Positions 23,779 to 33,018 of a stretch of DNA of 64,000 nucleotides are shown here, one piece after another. The notes beneath the pieces were generated by a model. The model worked only from the letters and a program-made list of their open reading frames with translations. It made no database searches and was not told the origin of the DNA. Origin of the DNA: Methylosinus sp. Sm6. GTDB lineage: Bacteria > Pseudomonadota > Alphaproteobacteria > Rhizobiales > Beijerinckiaceae. Each line of letters begins with the position of its first letter. Within the stretch, counting starts at the first letter, position 1. The position numbers and the translations under genes were made by a program. The DNA is taken from contig NZ_JAINDZ010000027.1 in assembly GCF_019802345.1 (NCBI RefSeq), forward strand, positions 1-64,000, in the 5' to 3' direction.

Positions 23779-25068
23779 ATGGCCGCATTGAACCAATTGC
23801 GCGAGGATCGCGCCCGCAAGGTCACCGAATATAAGGCGCTCATCGAATCTGCGAATTACACCAAGGAGGTCGAGGCCAAGGCGGATGATGTGCTGAAGGA
23901 GATCGAGCTGATCGATGGACAGATCATCCGAATACAGAATCTCACCAGGCTCACCGCCGACGAGGTCACCGAATTCAACGCCCGCGCTGCGGCGAACGAG
24001 AACGGCAAGAGCGTCGACGAGAATTCGCATCTGGTGAAGCAGGCGCGGGCCGCCTTCGTGAAGGCGCTGGCGCGCGGCGTCGGCGCGCTCAACCCGGAGG
24101 AGGCGGCCCTCGTCTCCGCAGCCGATCCGCGGAATCTCCATCGCATCATGAACGTCGCGGAAGGCTCCTCCGCGACCGGCGGCGTGCTTGTTCCGACCCT
24201 CGTCATGCCGACCGTGCTGGAGTTCCTGAAAGCCTATGGCGGAATGCGCCTCGTCGCATGGATTCTCGCCACCGCCGGCGGCCAGCCGTTCACTTGGGGC
24301 ACGATCGACGACACGACCGCCGAAGGCGAGATGGTCGCCGAGGGCGTCACGGCGAGCGACGACGATCTGGCCTTCGATTCGGTCAGCATCGGCGCCTACA
24401 AATTCTCGTCGAAGACGATTCCGGTCTCGATGGAGATCCTGCAGGATGCGGCGGTCGATGTGGAATCGATCGTGCTGCGGGCTTTGGCGACCCGCATCGC
24501 CCGCGGTCAGAATCGCAAGTTCACGACCGGCACGGGCATGGGCCAGCCGCAGGGCGTCATCACCGCGGCCTCAATCGGCTACACGGCGCCGGCGGGCAAC
24601 ACCACCTCGCTCTCCTACGATTTCTTCCAGGAGCTCTATCATTCGGTCGATCCGGCCTATCGCGCCTCGGCGAGCTGTGCATGGATGATGAACGACAAGA
24701 CCTGGAAAGTGATCAAGAAGCTCAAGGACGCGAACAACCGACCGCTGTTCCTGCCCTCGCTCGAATCTGCCTTCAGCGGCGGCAATGCGACCGGCTATAT
24801 GATCGAGGGCAAGCCGATCGTCATCAATCAGCACATGGCCGATCTCGCGGCCAATTCGAAGAGCGTCGCCTTCGGCGATTTCAGCAAATATATGATCCGC
24901 GACGTGATGGACGTGCTGATCCTGCGTTTTACGGACAGCGCCTATGCGAAGAAGGCGCAGGTCGGGTTCCTCGCCTGGGCGCGCGCGGACGGCCGCATGA
25001 TCGACGCGAAGAACGCCACCACCTCGGCGTGGGAATCGATCCGCGTGCTGCAGCAATCGGCGACCTGA
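23779..25068 (+). CDS. Major capsid protein, HK97 fold
   Basis: 429 aa. An N-terminal coiled-coil delta domain (about 1-110) is probably removed by the upstream protease. The mature HK97 fold includes GSSATGGVLVPTLVMPTVLE, WGTIDDTTAEGEMVAEG, FTTGTGMGQPQGVITAAS and WMMNDKTWKVIKKLKD. A strong AGGAG site precedes ATG 23779. The 72-bp gap upstream carries a CCCCGTTCGGGG hairpin that may buffer translation or processing. Confidence 0.93.
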   Translation: MAALNQLREDRARKVTEYKALIESANYTKEVEAKADDVLKEIELIDGQIIRIQNLTRLTADEVTEFNARAAANENGKSVDENSHLVKQARAAFVKALARGVGALNPEEAALVSAADPRNLHRIMNVAEGSSATGGVLVPTLVMPTVLEFLKAYGGMRLVAWILATAGGQPFTWGTIDDTTAEGEMVAEGVTASDDDLAFDSVSIGAYKFSSKTIPVSMEILQDAAVDVESIVLRALATRIARGQNRKFTTGTGMGQPQGVITAASIGYTAPAGNTTSLSYDFFQELYHSVDPAYRASASCAWMMNDKTWKVIKKLKDANNRPLFLPSLESAFSGGNATGYMIEGKPIVINQHMADLAANSKSVAFGDFSKYMIRDVMDVLILRFTDSAYAKKAQVGFLAWARADGRMIDAKNATTSAWESIRVLQQSAT

Positions 25069-25141
25069 CGGCCCTGCGCTCGCGCGGGTGCGCGCGAGCG
25101 CGAATTGTCCGTGCGCAACCATTTCCGCAGGAATCACGCGA

Positions 25142-25606
25142 ATGAGAATAAAGCTGCTGACCGGCGTCGCCGGCGAAAACGAATCGCATCTCCCGGGCGA
25201 TCTCGTCGACCGCCCCGATGATGTCGCGCGCGAATGGATCGCGGCCGGGCTCGCGATCGAAGCGCCGGAGGCGGATATTGCCTCGGCGCGCGTCGCTGAG
25301 CTCTCGGAGGCCCTCGCTGGCGCGACGGCCGAGCGTGACGGCCTTGCCAAGCAGGTCACCGAGCTTTCGGGCAAGCTCGCGGCTGCCTCCAAGGAGAAAC
25401 AGGGCGCGACCGCGGAGGCCGATGTCCATCGCAAGGCGGCCGATGCGGCGCGCAAGCAGACGGACGCCGTCGTCGAGACCTTCGAGAAACACAAGGTTGC
25501 GACAGCGATGCGGCTCAAAGCCGCCGAGGATGAGCGCGACGAGCTGCGGCGTCAGGTCGAGGCCCTGGCGGAGCAGATCGCCGCCAAGGCCGGCGCGGCG
25601 GCCTGA
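25142..25606 (+). CDS. Coiled-coil phage head-region protein
   Basis: 154 aa. N-terminal ~45 residues form a small beta domain (MRIKLLTGVAGENESHLPGD), then continuous heptads (AELSEALAGATAERDGLAKQ, RLKAAEDERDELRRQVEALA). It lies between capsid and connector genes, where head decoration or accessory proteins occur. The upstream gap (25069-25141) carries a GC-rich hairpin without a T-tract. Confidence 0.6.
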   Translation: MRIKLLTGVAGENESHLPGDLVDRPDDVAREWIAAGLAIEAPEADIASARVAELSEALAGATAERDGLAKQVTELSGKLAAASKEKQGATAEADVHRKAADAARKQTDAVVETFEKHKVATAMRLKAAEDERDELRRQVEALAEQIAAKAGAAA

Positions 25607-25609
25607 GTC

Positions 25610-26251
25610 ATGACCGGCGCCTATAGCCTCGTCTCGCGCTCGTCGACGACGATCATTTCGCTCGCCGAGGCGAAGAAGCAGACGAACACGGTCGATTTCG
25701 TCGACGACGATTCGTTGCTGACCGCATTGCTCGATGTGGCGACCATGCATTTCGACCTCGAGCATGGGATCATCGGCCGGCCGCTGCTCACTCAGGTTTG
25801 GGAATATGCGGCGCCCGAGCCGACGCAATCGGCGCCACCTTTCGATCCCCGCTTGCGGGGCTTCCCACCTATGACCGGCTTCCTGCTCGATCGCGCGCCG
25901 CTCGTCTCGATCGACAGCGTCGAATATTTGCAGGATGGCGCCTATCAGACGCTCGCGACCGGGCAATGGGTCAAGCGCCGCATCTCGAAAGAGCTGACCT
26001 TCGTGCGTCTCGCGACGGGCGTCGCTTGGCCGCGTGTCGATACGGATGAGGCGGCGTGGAAGATCACCATGACGCTGGGCTATGGCGCGACGCCCGATCT
26101 CGTGCCGGCGCCGATCCGGCAAGCTGCGCTGCTGATGATCTCGCATCTCTATCAGAATCGCGAGGCGGTGACCGGCGGCGGCGCGGCGTTGCAGGAAACC
26201 CCGCTCGGGGTCGAGGCGCTCATCGCGCCGTTCCGCGCGCCGAACACATGA
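25610..26251 (+). CDS. Head-tail connector protein (HK97 gp6-like)
   Basis: 213 aa. The early helix SLAEAKKQTNTVDFVDDDSL, then LTQVWEYAAP and a late helix PIRQAALLMISHLYQNREAV, is the pattern of gp6-like connectors that ring the portal. A short insert PPFDPRLRGFPPMTG sits in the middle. Confidence 0.8.
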   Translation: MTGAYSLVSRSSTTIISLAEAKKQTNTVDFVDDDSLLTALLDVATMHFDLEHGIIGRPLLTQVWEYAAPEPTQSAPPFDPRLRGFPPMTGFLLDRAPLVSIDSVEYLQDGAYQTLATGQWVKRRISKELTFVRLATGVAWPRVDTDEAAWKITMTLGYGATPDLVPAPIRQAALLMISHLYQNREAVTGGGAALQETPLGVEALIAPFRAPNT

Positions 26252-26260
26252 GGAAAGACA

Positions 26261-26596
26261 ATGCAGGCCGGCCGCATGCGCTATGCCATCACGATCCGGC
26301 GCCGCGAGCTGCTCCCCGACGATCCCGACGGCGCCCCGCGCGGCGATTTCGCCGATGCCTTCACGACGCGCGCCGCCTTCGTGCAATTGTCCGCGCTCAA
26401 GGCCGCCGAGGCCGGTCTCGTCGAGGACCAGGCGCATGGCGTGCTCACTGTCTATGACTGCGCGCAAAATCGCAGCATCACGGTCGCCGATCGCGTCCGG
26501 ATAGAAGGCGTCGACTGGTCGATCGAATCGGTATCGATCCCGGATCGAATGTGGCGTTCGATCAAGATCGGCGTCGCGCGCAAGATGGGAGGCTGA
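26261..26596 (+). CDS. Head closure / head-tail adaptor protein
   Basis: 111 aa: MQAGRMRYAITIRRRELLPD, then a beta barrel with RSITVADRVRIEGVDWSIES. Matches SPP1 gp16-like head-closure proteins in length, pattern and position after the gp6-like gene. Confidence 0.75.
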   Translation: MQAGRMRYAITIRRRELLPDDPDGAPRGDFADAFTTRAAFVQLSALKAAEAGLVEDQAHGVLTVYDCAQNRSITVADRVRIEGVDWSIESVSIPDRMWRSIKIGVARKMGG

Positions 26597-26605
26597 CGAG
26601 AGATC

Positions 26606-27136
26606 ATGGCTCTTCCGCTCTTCACGATCGCCCGCTCGGCCTTCACGCTCTATTCGCTGAATCAGGCGACGGGCGTCGTCGGCTTCGACGATGTCGTCGA
26701 CGCTCTCACGCGCATCGGGCTCAAAATGGCGCTCGACGCGCAGCGCGTCGACCGCGACGCTCTCGATGAGATGGTCGCGCTCGCGCAAGAGCGTGCGCCG
26801 AATCGGACGGGCGTGCTCGTCGCGGGAATCGAAGGCCTCGAGACGGACGCCTATTTCGAATTCCGCGCTTCGGCGCAGCGCGAGCGCGCGAACGGCAAGC
26901 CGTCGGCCGATTATGCAGTCTTTGTCGAGCATGGGACGGCGCCGCATGACGACTCCGGCCCCGGCGCGACCAGCGCCTTTGCGACCCGGCGACGCAAGAG
27001 CGCGCGGCGCGGCCATCCGGGAACCGATCCGCAACCCTTTTTCTATTCATCCGCCGATGAAGCGCTCGCCCGCCGCGGGCTCGCAATGGACGATGTGATT
27101 CCGGATGCGGCGCAAGACGGCGGTTGGGAGCAATGA
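26606..27136 (+). CDS. HK97 gp10-like tail-component protein
   Basis: 176 aa. Core motifs ALDEMVALAQERAPNRTGVL and ADYAVFVEHGTAPHDD are those of HK97 gp10-family neck/tail completion proteins, with PFFYSSADEALARRGL at the end. Position in the head-to-tail gene order agrees. Confidence 0.8.
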   Translation: MALPLFTIARSAFTLYSLNQATGVVGFDDVVDALTRIGLKMALDAQRVDRDALDEMVALAQERAPNRTGVLVAGIEGLETDAYFEFRASAQRERANGKPSADYAVFVEHGTAPHDDSGPGATSAFATRRRKSARRGHPGTDPQPFFYSSADEALARRGLAMDDVIPDAAQDGGWEQ

Positions 27137-27351
27137 GCATGCCGAAAATGAGAGTCGATGAGAGGTCGATCGTCGTCGCACGCCCCGGCGTGCATATCGT
27201 CTATCAGCCCGGCGAGCGCCTGGCGCCGGATGCGCATATCGTCGATGTGGTGAGGCAAGGAAAGGGCATGCGGCTCACCTCGCGCGGCGACGGGCGGGCG
27301 AAGGCTCCGGCCGCCGGGGCGTCCACGCCGCGAACGGACGCCGAGCAATGA
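27133..27351 (+). CDS. Small phage protein in the neck operon
   Basis: 72 aa, overlapping both neighbours by ATGA. A beta-rich first half (RSIVVARPGVHIVYQPGERL) is followed by a basic Ala/Pro tail. No family recognised. Confidence 0.5.
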   Translation: MSMPKMRVDERSIVVARPGVHIVYQPGERLAPDAHIVDVVRQGKGMRLTSRGDGRAKAPAAGASTPRTDAEQ

Positions 27352-27782
27352 GCCCATTCGAGGCGCTGCGGGTCGCCACCGTCGCACGGCTGAAGGCCAA
27401 TGCCGCCGTCGCGGCGATCGTCGGCGCGAAAATCTATGACGAGCCGCCACGCGACAATCGCGGCGATCCGTCGGACGCCAATGCGCCCTTCGTCTATCTC
27501 GGCGCGCTCGGCTGGCGCCGCGTCGAGCTGGGCTGCAATCCCGGCTATGACGTCGCCCTCCGCATCTATGCCGTGTCGACGACATTCGGCCGCGGGCAGG
27601 TCTGGCGCCTGCACGAGGCGATGGTCGCCGCTCTCGACCTCGCCGAGCTCACCCTCGAGGACGGCCACGCGATGACGCCCTACAAGGCCATGGCGGGCGG
27701 CGATGTGATCGCGGGGCTCGCGCCGAAGGAATGTTTCCTCGATCTGCGCACGCAGCTCTGCGACGCCGCGCCCTATCCATGA
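27348..27782 (+). CDS. Tail completion protein (DUF3168)
   Basis: 144 aa: LRVATVARLKANAAVAAIVG, IYDEPPRDN, APFVYLGALG, YDVALRIYAVSTTFGRGQVW. This is the DUF3168 tail-terminator family that caps the tail tube at the neck. Confidence 0.82.
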   Translation: MSPFEALRVATVARLKANAAVAAIVGAKIYDEPPRDNRGDPSDANAPFVYLGALGWRRVELGCNPGYDVALRIYAVSTTFGRGQVWRLHEAMVAALDLAELTLEDGHAMTPYKAMAGGDVIAGLAPKECFLDLRTQLCDAAPYP

Positions 27783-27835
27783 CGAGCGATTAGCTTTCGC
27801 CTCGCTATTCGCTATCCCCTGCAAAGGAGGACATC

Positions 27836-28297
27836 ATGACCGCGAATCCCGTGCAACAATTGCCCGGCAATAAATTCTATCTTCTGGTCGGCGACGGCGC
27901 GACGCCGACCGAGGCCTTCACCTTCTTTTGCGTCGCGACGACGATCGACTCCAAACATGGCGCCGAGGTCGAAGACGCCTGGGCGCCGGACTGCTCCGAT
28001 CCGGACATTTTGCCGGGCCGCGTGTCCTCGGTAAAAGGCCTCACCTGGGATCTGACCGCCTCGGGCCTCTGCGATCCGCGAAAGACGCCCTATCAGCGCG
28101 TCATTGCCGCCTATCGCGACGGCGACGCGCTCAATATCCAGCTCATGCGCAATCTTCCGGGAACTTCTGGCGGCAATATCGAGCAGCAGGCGTTCATCGT
28201 AACGAACTGGACCGAATCGAAGGCGGACAATGGCCTCGTAAAATTCAGCTGCGAGTTCCACGGGCAGGGCATCCCGATCGTCACGGCCAATTCGTGA
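27836..28297 (+). CDS. Major tail tube protein
   Basis: 153 aa, preceded by a perfect AAAGGAGG site. Begins with NKFYLLVGDGATPTEAFTFF; a beta-sandwich follows. Matches the tail tube proteins of GTA-like siphoviruses in size and place, between the tail terminator and the chaperone pair. Confidence 0.82.
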   Translation: MTANPVQQLPGNKFYLLVGDGATPTEAFTFFCVATTIDSKHGAEVEDAWAPDCSDPDILPGRVSSVKGLTWDLTASGLCDPRKTPYQRVIAAYRDGDALNIQLMRNLPGTSGGNIEQQAFIVTNWTESKADNGLVKFSCEFHGQGIPIVTANS

Positions 28298-28304
28298 GGC
28301 GCTC

Positions 28305-28709
28305 GTGAGCGAGGATATGCGACACACAGCGATCTATCGCGATCTCGCCGGGCGCCGCCGCAAGCTCGAATTGCGGCTCGGCGAGATCGGCGAATTGGAG
28401 CGCCTGTGCGGGGCGGGGATCGGCGCCATATTGCTGCGCCTTTCGACCATGCAATGGCGCTATGACGATATACGCGAGACGATCCGTCTCGGGCTGCAGG
28501 GCGGCGGCGCCAGCGAGCCGGACGCGACGGCGATCGTCATGCGTTCGCTCGATCCGGCGCCCAAGGGCGCCTATCTGCAGCTCGCCGCCGATGTGCTCAC
28601 CGCCTGTGTGATGGGCGTCGAGCCGGGAAAAGAACACGGGGAGGGGGCAGAGAGCGCAGCCCCGGCGACCTCTCCCCATTCTACGAAATCGCCGGAGCGC
28701 TGCGAATGA
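28305..28709 (+). CDS. Tail assembly chaperone-like protein
   Basis: 134 aa from GTG 28305. RKLELRLGEIGELERLCGAG and YDDIRETIRLGLQGGGAS are typical of the GTA gp10/gp11-region chaperone family. A disordered, charged C-terminal tail follows. Overlaps the next small gene by ATGA, instead of the -1 frameshift that lambda-type phages use for this pair. Confidence 0.75.
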   Translation: MSEDMRHTAIYRDLAGRRRKLELRLGEIGELERLCGAGIGAILLRLSTMQWRYDDIRETIRLGLQGGGASEPDATAIVMRSLDPAPKGAYLQLAADVLTACVMGVEPGKEHGEGAESAAPATSPHSTKSPERCE

Positions 28710-28861
28710 GTCCGCGCGAGGTCGATCGGCTCACGCTCGCGGAATTCGACACTATGCTTCGCGGCTTCGCGAAGTCCCGTGGCGTCTCGCTCGACGACGC
28801 GCCGTCGGAAGCGGACTATCTCGAAGCTCTGGCGGCATTCCAGGCCGCCGGGCTCGCATAG
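28706..28861 (+). CDS. Small tail assembly chaperone
   Basis: 51 aa: MSPREVDRLTLAEFDTMLRG, then a short acidic helix. This is the pattern of the small chaperone encoded just before tape-measure genes in alphaproteobacterial siphoviruses and GTAs. Confidence 0.7.
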   Translation: MSPREVDRLTLAEFDTMLRGFAKSRGVSLDDAPSEADYLEALAAFQAAGLA

Positions 28862-28871
28862 GGATCGATCC

Positions 28872-31022
28872 ATGGCCTCGCCGAGCCGCGCGCTCGTTCT
28901 CCGCTTTTCGACCGATCTCGAGCCCGCCAAGCGCGGGCTCGCGGATCTCGCGCGGACGTCCGGCGTGCAGCTCGCGGCCGTCGCCACCTCGGCGATCGGC
29001 GCGGCGCGCACGCTCGACGCTACGAGCCAGAGCGTCGGGATGCTGTCGAGCGTGGCGGCGCAAGGCCTGCAGTTTTTTGCGGTCTATAAGGTCGCCATGC
29101 TCGCCGCGACGGCGGGCGTCGCCGCCTTCGGAACCGCGCTCGAAATCGCCGCCGAGCAGGTCGAACAGCTGCAGCATATCGCGCGCGGCTCCGAAGGCGC
29201 CGGCGTCTCCTCGACCTTCTTTCAGGTCTGGCGCAATCAGGCCGCCGAGCTGAATGTCGAGGTCCGCACGCTCGAGCAGGCGCTCACTCATGCGAAGCAG
29301 GCCGTGCGCGAGACCGTCGACGACAGCGGCAAGGATCGCGTCAATTCGATCGGCCGCTATCTCGATGAGCTCTATCGCGGCGGCCGGGTCGAAGGCCGGG
29401 GGCTCGGCGATTATCTTTCCGCCGACAGCAATGAGCAGAAGATCAATGCCGTTCTCGAGGCGATGCGCGAGCTGCTCGCAAAGGGCCGCGAGATCGAGGC
29501 CCTGCATCTCGCCGAAATGCTCACCGGCGCTCCGGAGCTGGCGGAAAAGCTCACCGAGGCTGTGAGGGCGGGCAAGATGAACGTGTCGGAGCTGGTGGCC
29601 GAGGCGCAGCGCAGCGGAACCGTCTTCGACGAAAATATGGTGCAGCGCGCCGGCGAGCTGGACGATCGTCTGCGCCAGGCCAAGGCGACCATGGCCGAGG
29701 GCATGCTGCCGATCCTCAAGGACCTCGGCGGTCTCGGACTCGATATCAAAAGCGGCTGGGTCGATATCGAGGAAGTTCTGGCGCGCGTCATCGTTCTGGC
29801 CGGCAAGCTCTATCAGGCGATCAAATCGCTTGCCGATCTCGTTCCCGATCTCGGCAAGGGGCTCGAGAGCTTCGGAAACTATATCGTTCCGCAGCTCGAG
29901 CGCCTCGGCATCGTCGAGGATCGCGCCACGCGCGAGGGCAACATCGCCCGCGCAGGCCTCGCGCATCCTGGCGCCTTCGGCGGCCAGATGACGGATGCGG
30001 ACAGGCGCGCGGCGCTCTCCCTGGTCAATCCCAACCGCAGCATTCTCAACGGCTATGATCTGACGCCGAGCGCCGGCGCGCTGGACGCGGCGCAACACGC
30101 GCCTGCGCCGCCCAAGCGGCCGAAGCTGTCGGAATTGGAGACCGCCAGTCCGTCACAGTCGTCGCATGCCGCGTCGTCGTCGACGACGACGAAAGTCGAT
30201 CAAGTCGAGAGTTATCTCGCGCAGCTGCGCAAGAGCGTCGAAGTGCTGCAGGCCGAGGCCGACGCGCAGGGCAAGAGCAATCTCGAGAAAGAGAAGGCCG
30301 TCGATCTCGCCAAGGCGGAGGCGGCGGCGCGCGAGCGCGGAACGCCGCTCACGGAACAGGAGCGCGCCGAGGTCGAGGCGCTCGCTGCGGCGCATGCGAA
30401 TCTGCGCAAGAAGATCGACGCCACCAAGACGGCGGAGGCGGAGGCGCGCGAGCAAATGCAGTTCTTCGGCAACACCGCGATCGACGCCTTGACGCGGCTG
30501 ACCGAGTCCGGCTCCTCGTTCAATGACGTGTTGCGCTCGATCGTGTCGTCGCTCGCGCAGGCGGCGCTGAAGGCGGCGCTGCTCGGCGAAGGGTCGCTAG
30601 CGTCTTTGTTCGGCACAAAAGGCTCGGACGGGCAGGTCGGCGGACTCATCGGATCTCTGGTCAGCGGCGGCTCGTCGAGCAGCTCGGGCGGTTCGTCGAT
30701 CATCAGCGCTATTTCGAGCCTCTTTTCCGGCCTGTTCGCCGAGGGCGGCACGATTCCGGCGGGAGGCTGGGGCATCGTCGGCGAGAACGGGCCCGAGCCG
30801 GTCTATGCCGGCTCCATGCCGGTCTCGGTCATGCCGAACAATCTGGCGCGCTCGGTCCTCGGCTCCACGCCGGCGGCGCGCGGCGGCGGCGCGTCGTCGA
30901 CGACGCATAATTATCTCAATCTCAACGTCACGACGCCGGACGCCGCATCCTTCCAGCGGTCCGAAGCGCAGGTCGGCGCGGCGCTGTCGCGTGCGCTGAC
31001 GCGCGGCCAGCGCAACCTTTGA
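28872..31022 (+). CDS. Tail tape measure protein
   Basis: 716 aa. A hydrophobic segment near 60-100 (LQFFAVYKVAMLAATAGVAA), long helical regions, a Ser/Thr linker near 440 (SSSTTTKVD), coiled coils, and the C-terminal tape-measure signature FAEGGTIPAGGWGIVGENGP. It sets tail length. By the usual ~1.5 angstrom per residue rule the tail would be about 105 nm (an estimate). Confidence 0.88.
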   Translation: MASPSRALVLRFSTDLEPAKRGLADLARTSGVQLAAVATSAIGAARTLDATSQSVGMLSSVAAQGLQFFAVYKVAMLAATAGVAAFGTALEIAAEQVEQLQHIARGSEGAGVSSTFFQVWRNQAAELNVEVRTLEQALTHAKQAVRETVDDSGKDRVNSIGRYLDELYRGGRVEGRGLGDYLSADSNEQKINAVLEAMRELLAKGREIEALHLAEMLTGAPELAEKLTEAVRAGKMNVSELVAEAQRSGTVFDENMVQRAGELDDRLRQAKATMAEGMLPILKDLGGLGLDIKSGWVDIEEVLARVIVLAGKLYQAIKSLADLVPDLGKGLESFGNYIVPQLERLGIVEDRATREGNIARAGLAHPGAFGGQMTDADRRAALSLVNPNRSILNGYDLTPSAGALDAAQHAPAPPKRPKLSELETASPSQSSHAASSSTTTKVDQVESYLAQLRKSVEVLQAEADAQGKSNLEKEKAVDLAKAEAAARERGTPLTEQERAEVEALAAAHANLRKKIDATKTAEAEAREQMQFFGNTAIDALTRLTESGSSFNDVLRSIVSSLAQAALKAALLGEGSLASLFGTKGSDGQVGGLIGSLVSGGSSSSSGGSSIISAISSLFSGLFAEGGTIPAGGWGIVGENGPEPVYAGSMPVSVMPNNLARSVLGSTPAARGGGASSTTHNYLNLNVTTPDAASFQRSEAQVGAALSRALTRGQRNL

Positions 31023-31038
31023 CCGATCGCGCGCGCGC

Positions 31039-31677
31039 ATGACCGCCTTCCACGAAGTCCTCTTTCCGTTCGACATCGCGCTCGGGAGCCGTGGCGGGCC
31101 CGAACGCCGCACGGATATCGTGACTCTGCGGTCGGGTTATGAAGAACGAAATTCGATCTGGGCGCATTCGAGGCGGAAATATAATGCCGGCTATGGGCTT
31201 CGGGATAAAGACGACGCCAAATTCGCGGCGGTTGTGCAATTCTTCGAGGAGCGGCGCGGCCGCCTCTATGGCTTTCGCTGGCGCGATCGCTTCGACCTCT
31301 CCTCGGCCGCGACGCCCGGCCTCGCCGTGACGCCGCTCGATCAGCAGATCGGCACGGGGACCGGCGCGCTGAAGACGTTTCAGCTCGTCAAGACCTATGG
31401 CGCGAGCTTCGCGCCCTATGCGCGGCCGATCCGCAAGCCGGTCGCGGGAACTGTCGTCGTCGCGCTGAATGGCGTGACGCAGGCGAGCGGATGGACCGTC
31501 GACACGACGACGGGGATCGTCACATTCGCCGCCGCGCCGGCGAGCGGTGCGATCGTGAAGGCCGGCTTTCAGTTCGACGTGCCGGTGCGCTTCGATATCG
31601 ATTATCTCGAAATCGACTACACGACATGGAAGGCCGGACAGATTCCAAATATTCCGGTAGTTGAAATCAAGGTGTGA
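31039..31677 (+). CDS. Distal tail protein, DUF2460 (GTA gp12-like)
   Basis: 212 aa: FHEVLFPFDIALGSRGGPER, RRKYNAGYGLRDKDD, FEERRGRLYGFRWRDRFD. This is the DUF2460 family, the distal tail ring of the RcGTA-type tail tip. First of four genes in GTA order. Confidence 0.9.
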   Translation: MTAFHEVLFPFDIALGSRGGPERRTDIVTLRSGYEERNSIWAHSRRKYNAGYGLRDKDDAKFAAVVQFFEERRGRLYGFRWRDRFDLSSAATPGLAVTPLDQQIGTGTGALKTFQLVKTYGASFAPYARPIRKPVAGTVVVALNGVTQASGWTVDTTTGIVTFAAAPASGAIVKAGFQFDVPVRFDIDYLEIDYTTWKAGQIPNIPVVEIKV

Positions 31678-31681
31678 TGCG

Positions 31682-32575
31682 GTGAAGACGCTCTCGTCGG
31701 CCCTCGCCGCACATCTCGCCGGTGGCGCGACGACCATGGCCTATTGCTGGCGCGTGACGCGGCGCGACTCGACCGTGCTCGGCTTCACTGAGCACGACGA
31801 GGACATCGTTTGCGACGGAACGACCTTTCTCGCATCGAGCGGCTTTGCCGCCTCGCAAATTCAAACGGGCCTCGGCCTCTCGGTCGATAATTTCACCGCC
31901 GCCGGCGCCCTGTCGTCGGGATCGATCAGCGAAACCGACATTCTCGCCGGCCGCTATGACGATGCGGCGCTCGATCTGCTCTGGGTCAATTGGGCCGACC
32001 CGACGCAATTCATCGTCGTGTCGAGCGGCCATATCGGCGAGATCAAGCGCGCGGGCCTCGCCTTCACGGCCGAATTTCGATCGCTCGCCTCCAGGCTCGG
32101 GCAAAAGATCGGCGGGACCTATCAGCGCACATGCAGCGCGACACTCGGCGATTCGAAGTGCCGCATCGATCTCACGCGCTCGGAACTGCGCGGGACGGCG
32201 ACCGTGCAGACCGCAGGGCTCGTGCGGCGCGTCGTCGTGACCGGGATCGGCTCTTTCGCGGCCGATTGGTTCACCCACGGCCGCGCCGCCTTCTCGACAG
32301 GCGCGAATGCAGGACTTGCGATCGAGGTGAAGAAGCATTTGCGCTCGGCCGGACAAGACGTGTTCGAGCTCTGGACCGCGCCTCCCTTCGCGTTGTCTAT
32401 CGGCGATACGGCGGTTGTCACCGCCGGCTGCGCGAAGAGCTTCGCCGCCTGCCGCACGAAGTTCGGCAATCAAGCCAATTTCCGCGGCTTCCCGCATATT
32501 CCCGGATCCGATCATGTGATGGCGGCCGCCAAGCGCGGAGCCTCCAATCAGAATGGCGGATCGATCTTCGGATGA
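31682..32575 (+). CDS. Baseplate hub protein, DUF2163 (GTA gp13-like)
   Basis: 297 aa from GTG 31682. TMAYCWRVTRRDSTVLGFTE and HDEDIVCDGTTFLASSGF are the DUF2163 hallmark. The C-terminal cysteine-containing domain has CSATLGDSKC and GCAKSFAACRTKFGNQANFR. Serves as the hub between the distal tail ring and the megatron. Overlaps the NlpC/P60 gene. Confidence 0.9.
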   Translation: MKTLSSALAAHLAGGATTMAYCWRVTRRDSTVLGFTEHDEDIVCDGTTFLASSGFAASQIQTGLGLSVDNFTAAGALSSGSISETDILAGRYDDAALDLLWVNWADPTQFIVVSSGHIGEIKRAGLAFTAEFRSLASRLGQKIGGTYQRTCSATLGDSKCRIDLTRSELRGTATVQTAGLVRRVVVTGIGSFAADWFTHGRAAFSTGANAGLAIEVKKHLRSAGQDVFELWTAPPFALSIGDTAVVTAGCAKSFAACRTKFGNQANFRGFPHIPGSDHVMAAAKRGASNQNGGSIFG

Positions 32576-33018
32576 TGACGATGACGCTCGCACGAGACGA
32601 CATTGTCACTGCGGCGCGCGCCTGGATCAGCACGCCCTATCGCCATCAGGCGTCATGCCGCAGCGCCGGCTGCGACTGCCTCGGACTCGTGCGCGGCGTC
32701 TGGCGCGACGTCTATGGCGTCGAGCCCGAGGCGCCGCCGCCCTATTCGCCGGATTGGGGCGAGGCCGGCGCGGTCGAGCATATCCTCGACGCGGCTCGCC
32801 GAAACATGACCGAAATTATGCTCGACGACATGCGCGGCGGCGACGTCATCGTGTTCCGCATGCGCGAACGCCGCATCGCGAAGCATATGGCGATCTTGTC
32901 CGGCCCGTCGACGATGATCCATGCGCAGTCCGGCGATTGCGTGCGCGAGATTTCGCTCGCGCCCTATTGGCGGCGACACATCGTCGCCGCCTTTGCGCTT
33001 CCGGGAGTCGTGGACTGA
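32572..33018 (+). CDS. NlpC/P60 cell-wall peptidase of the tail tip (GTA gp14-like)
   Basis: 148 aa. Catalytic Cys in SAGCDCLGLVRGVW, His in IAKHMAILSG, third polar residue near the end. It should cut peptide crosslinks in peptidoglycan during DNA entry. Starts at ATG 32572 (or 32575), overlapping the hub gene; its stop overlaps the megatron start. Confidence 0.9.
   Translation: MMTMTLARDDIVTAARAWISTPYRHQASCRSAGCDCLGLVRGVWRDVYGVEPEAPPPYSPDWGEAGAVEHILDAARRNMTEIMLDDMRGGDVIVFRMRERRIAKHMAILSGPSTMIHAQSGDCVREISLAPYWRRHIVAAFALPGVVD

Noticed and set aside
24929-27034. 701-aa open frame on the minus strand
   Set aside because: Antisense to capsid, coiled-coil, connector and neck genes, all with recognisable motifs or overlapping starts; an artefact of high GC.
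28752-30098. 448-aa open frame on the minus strand
   Set aside because: Antisense to the tape measure gene, whose repeats and C-terminal signature are clear.
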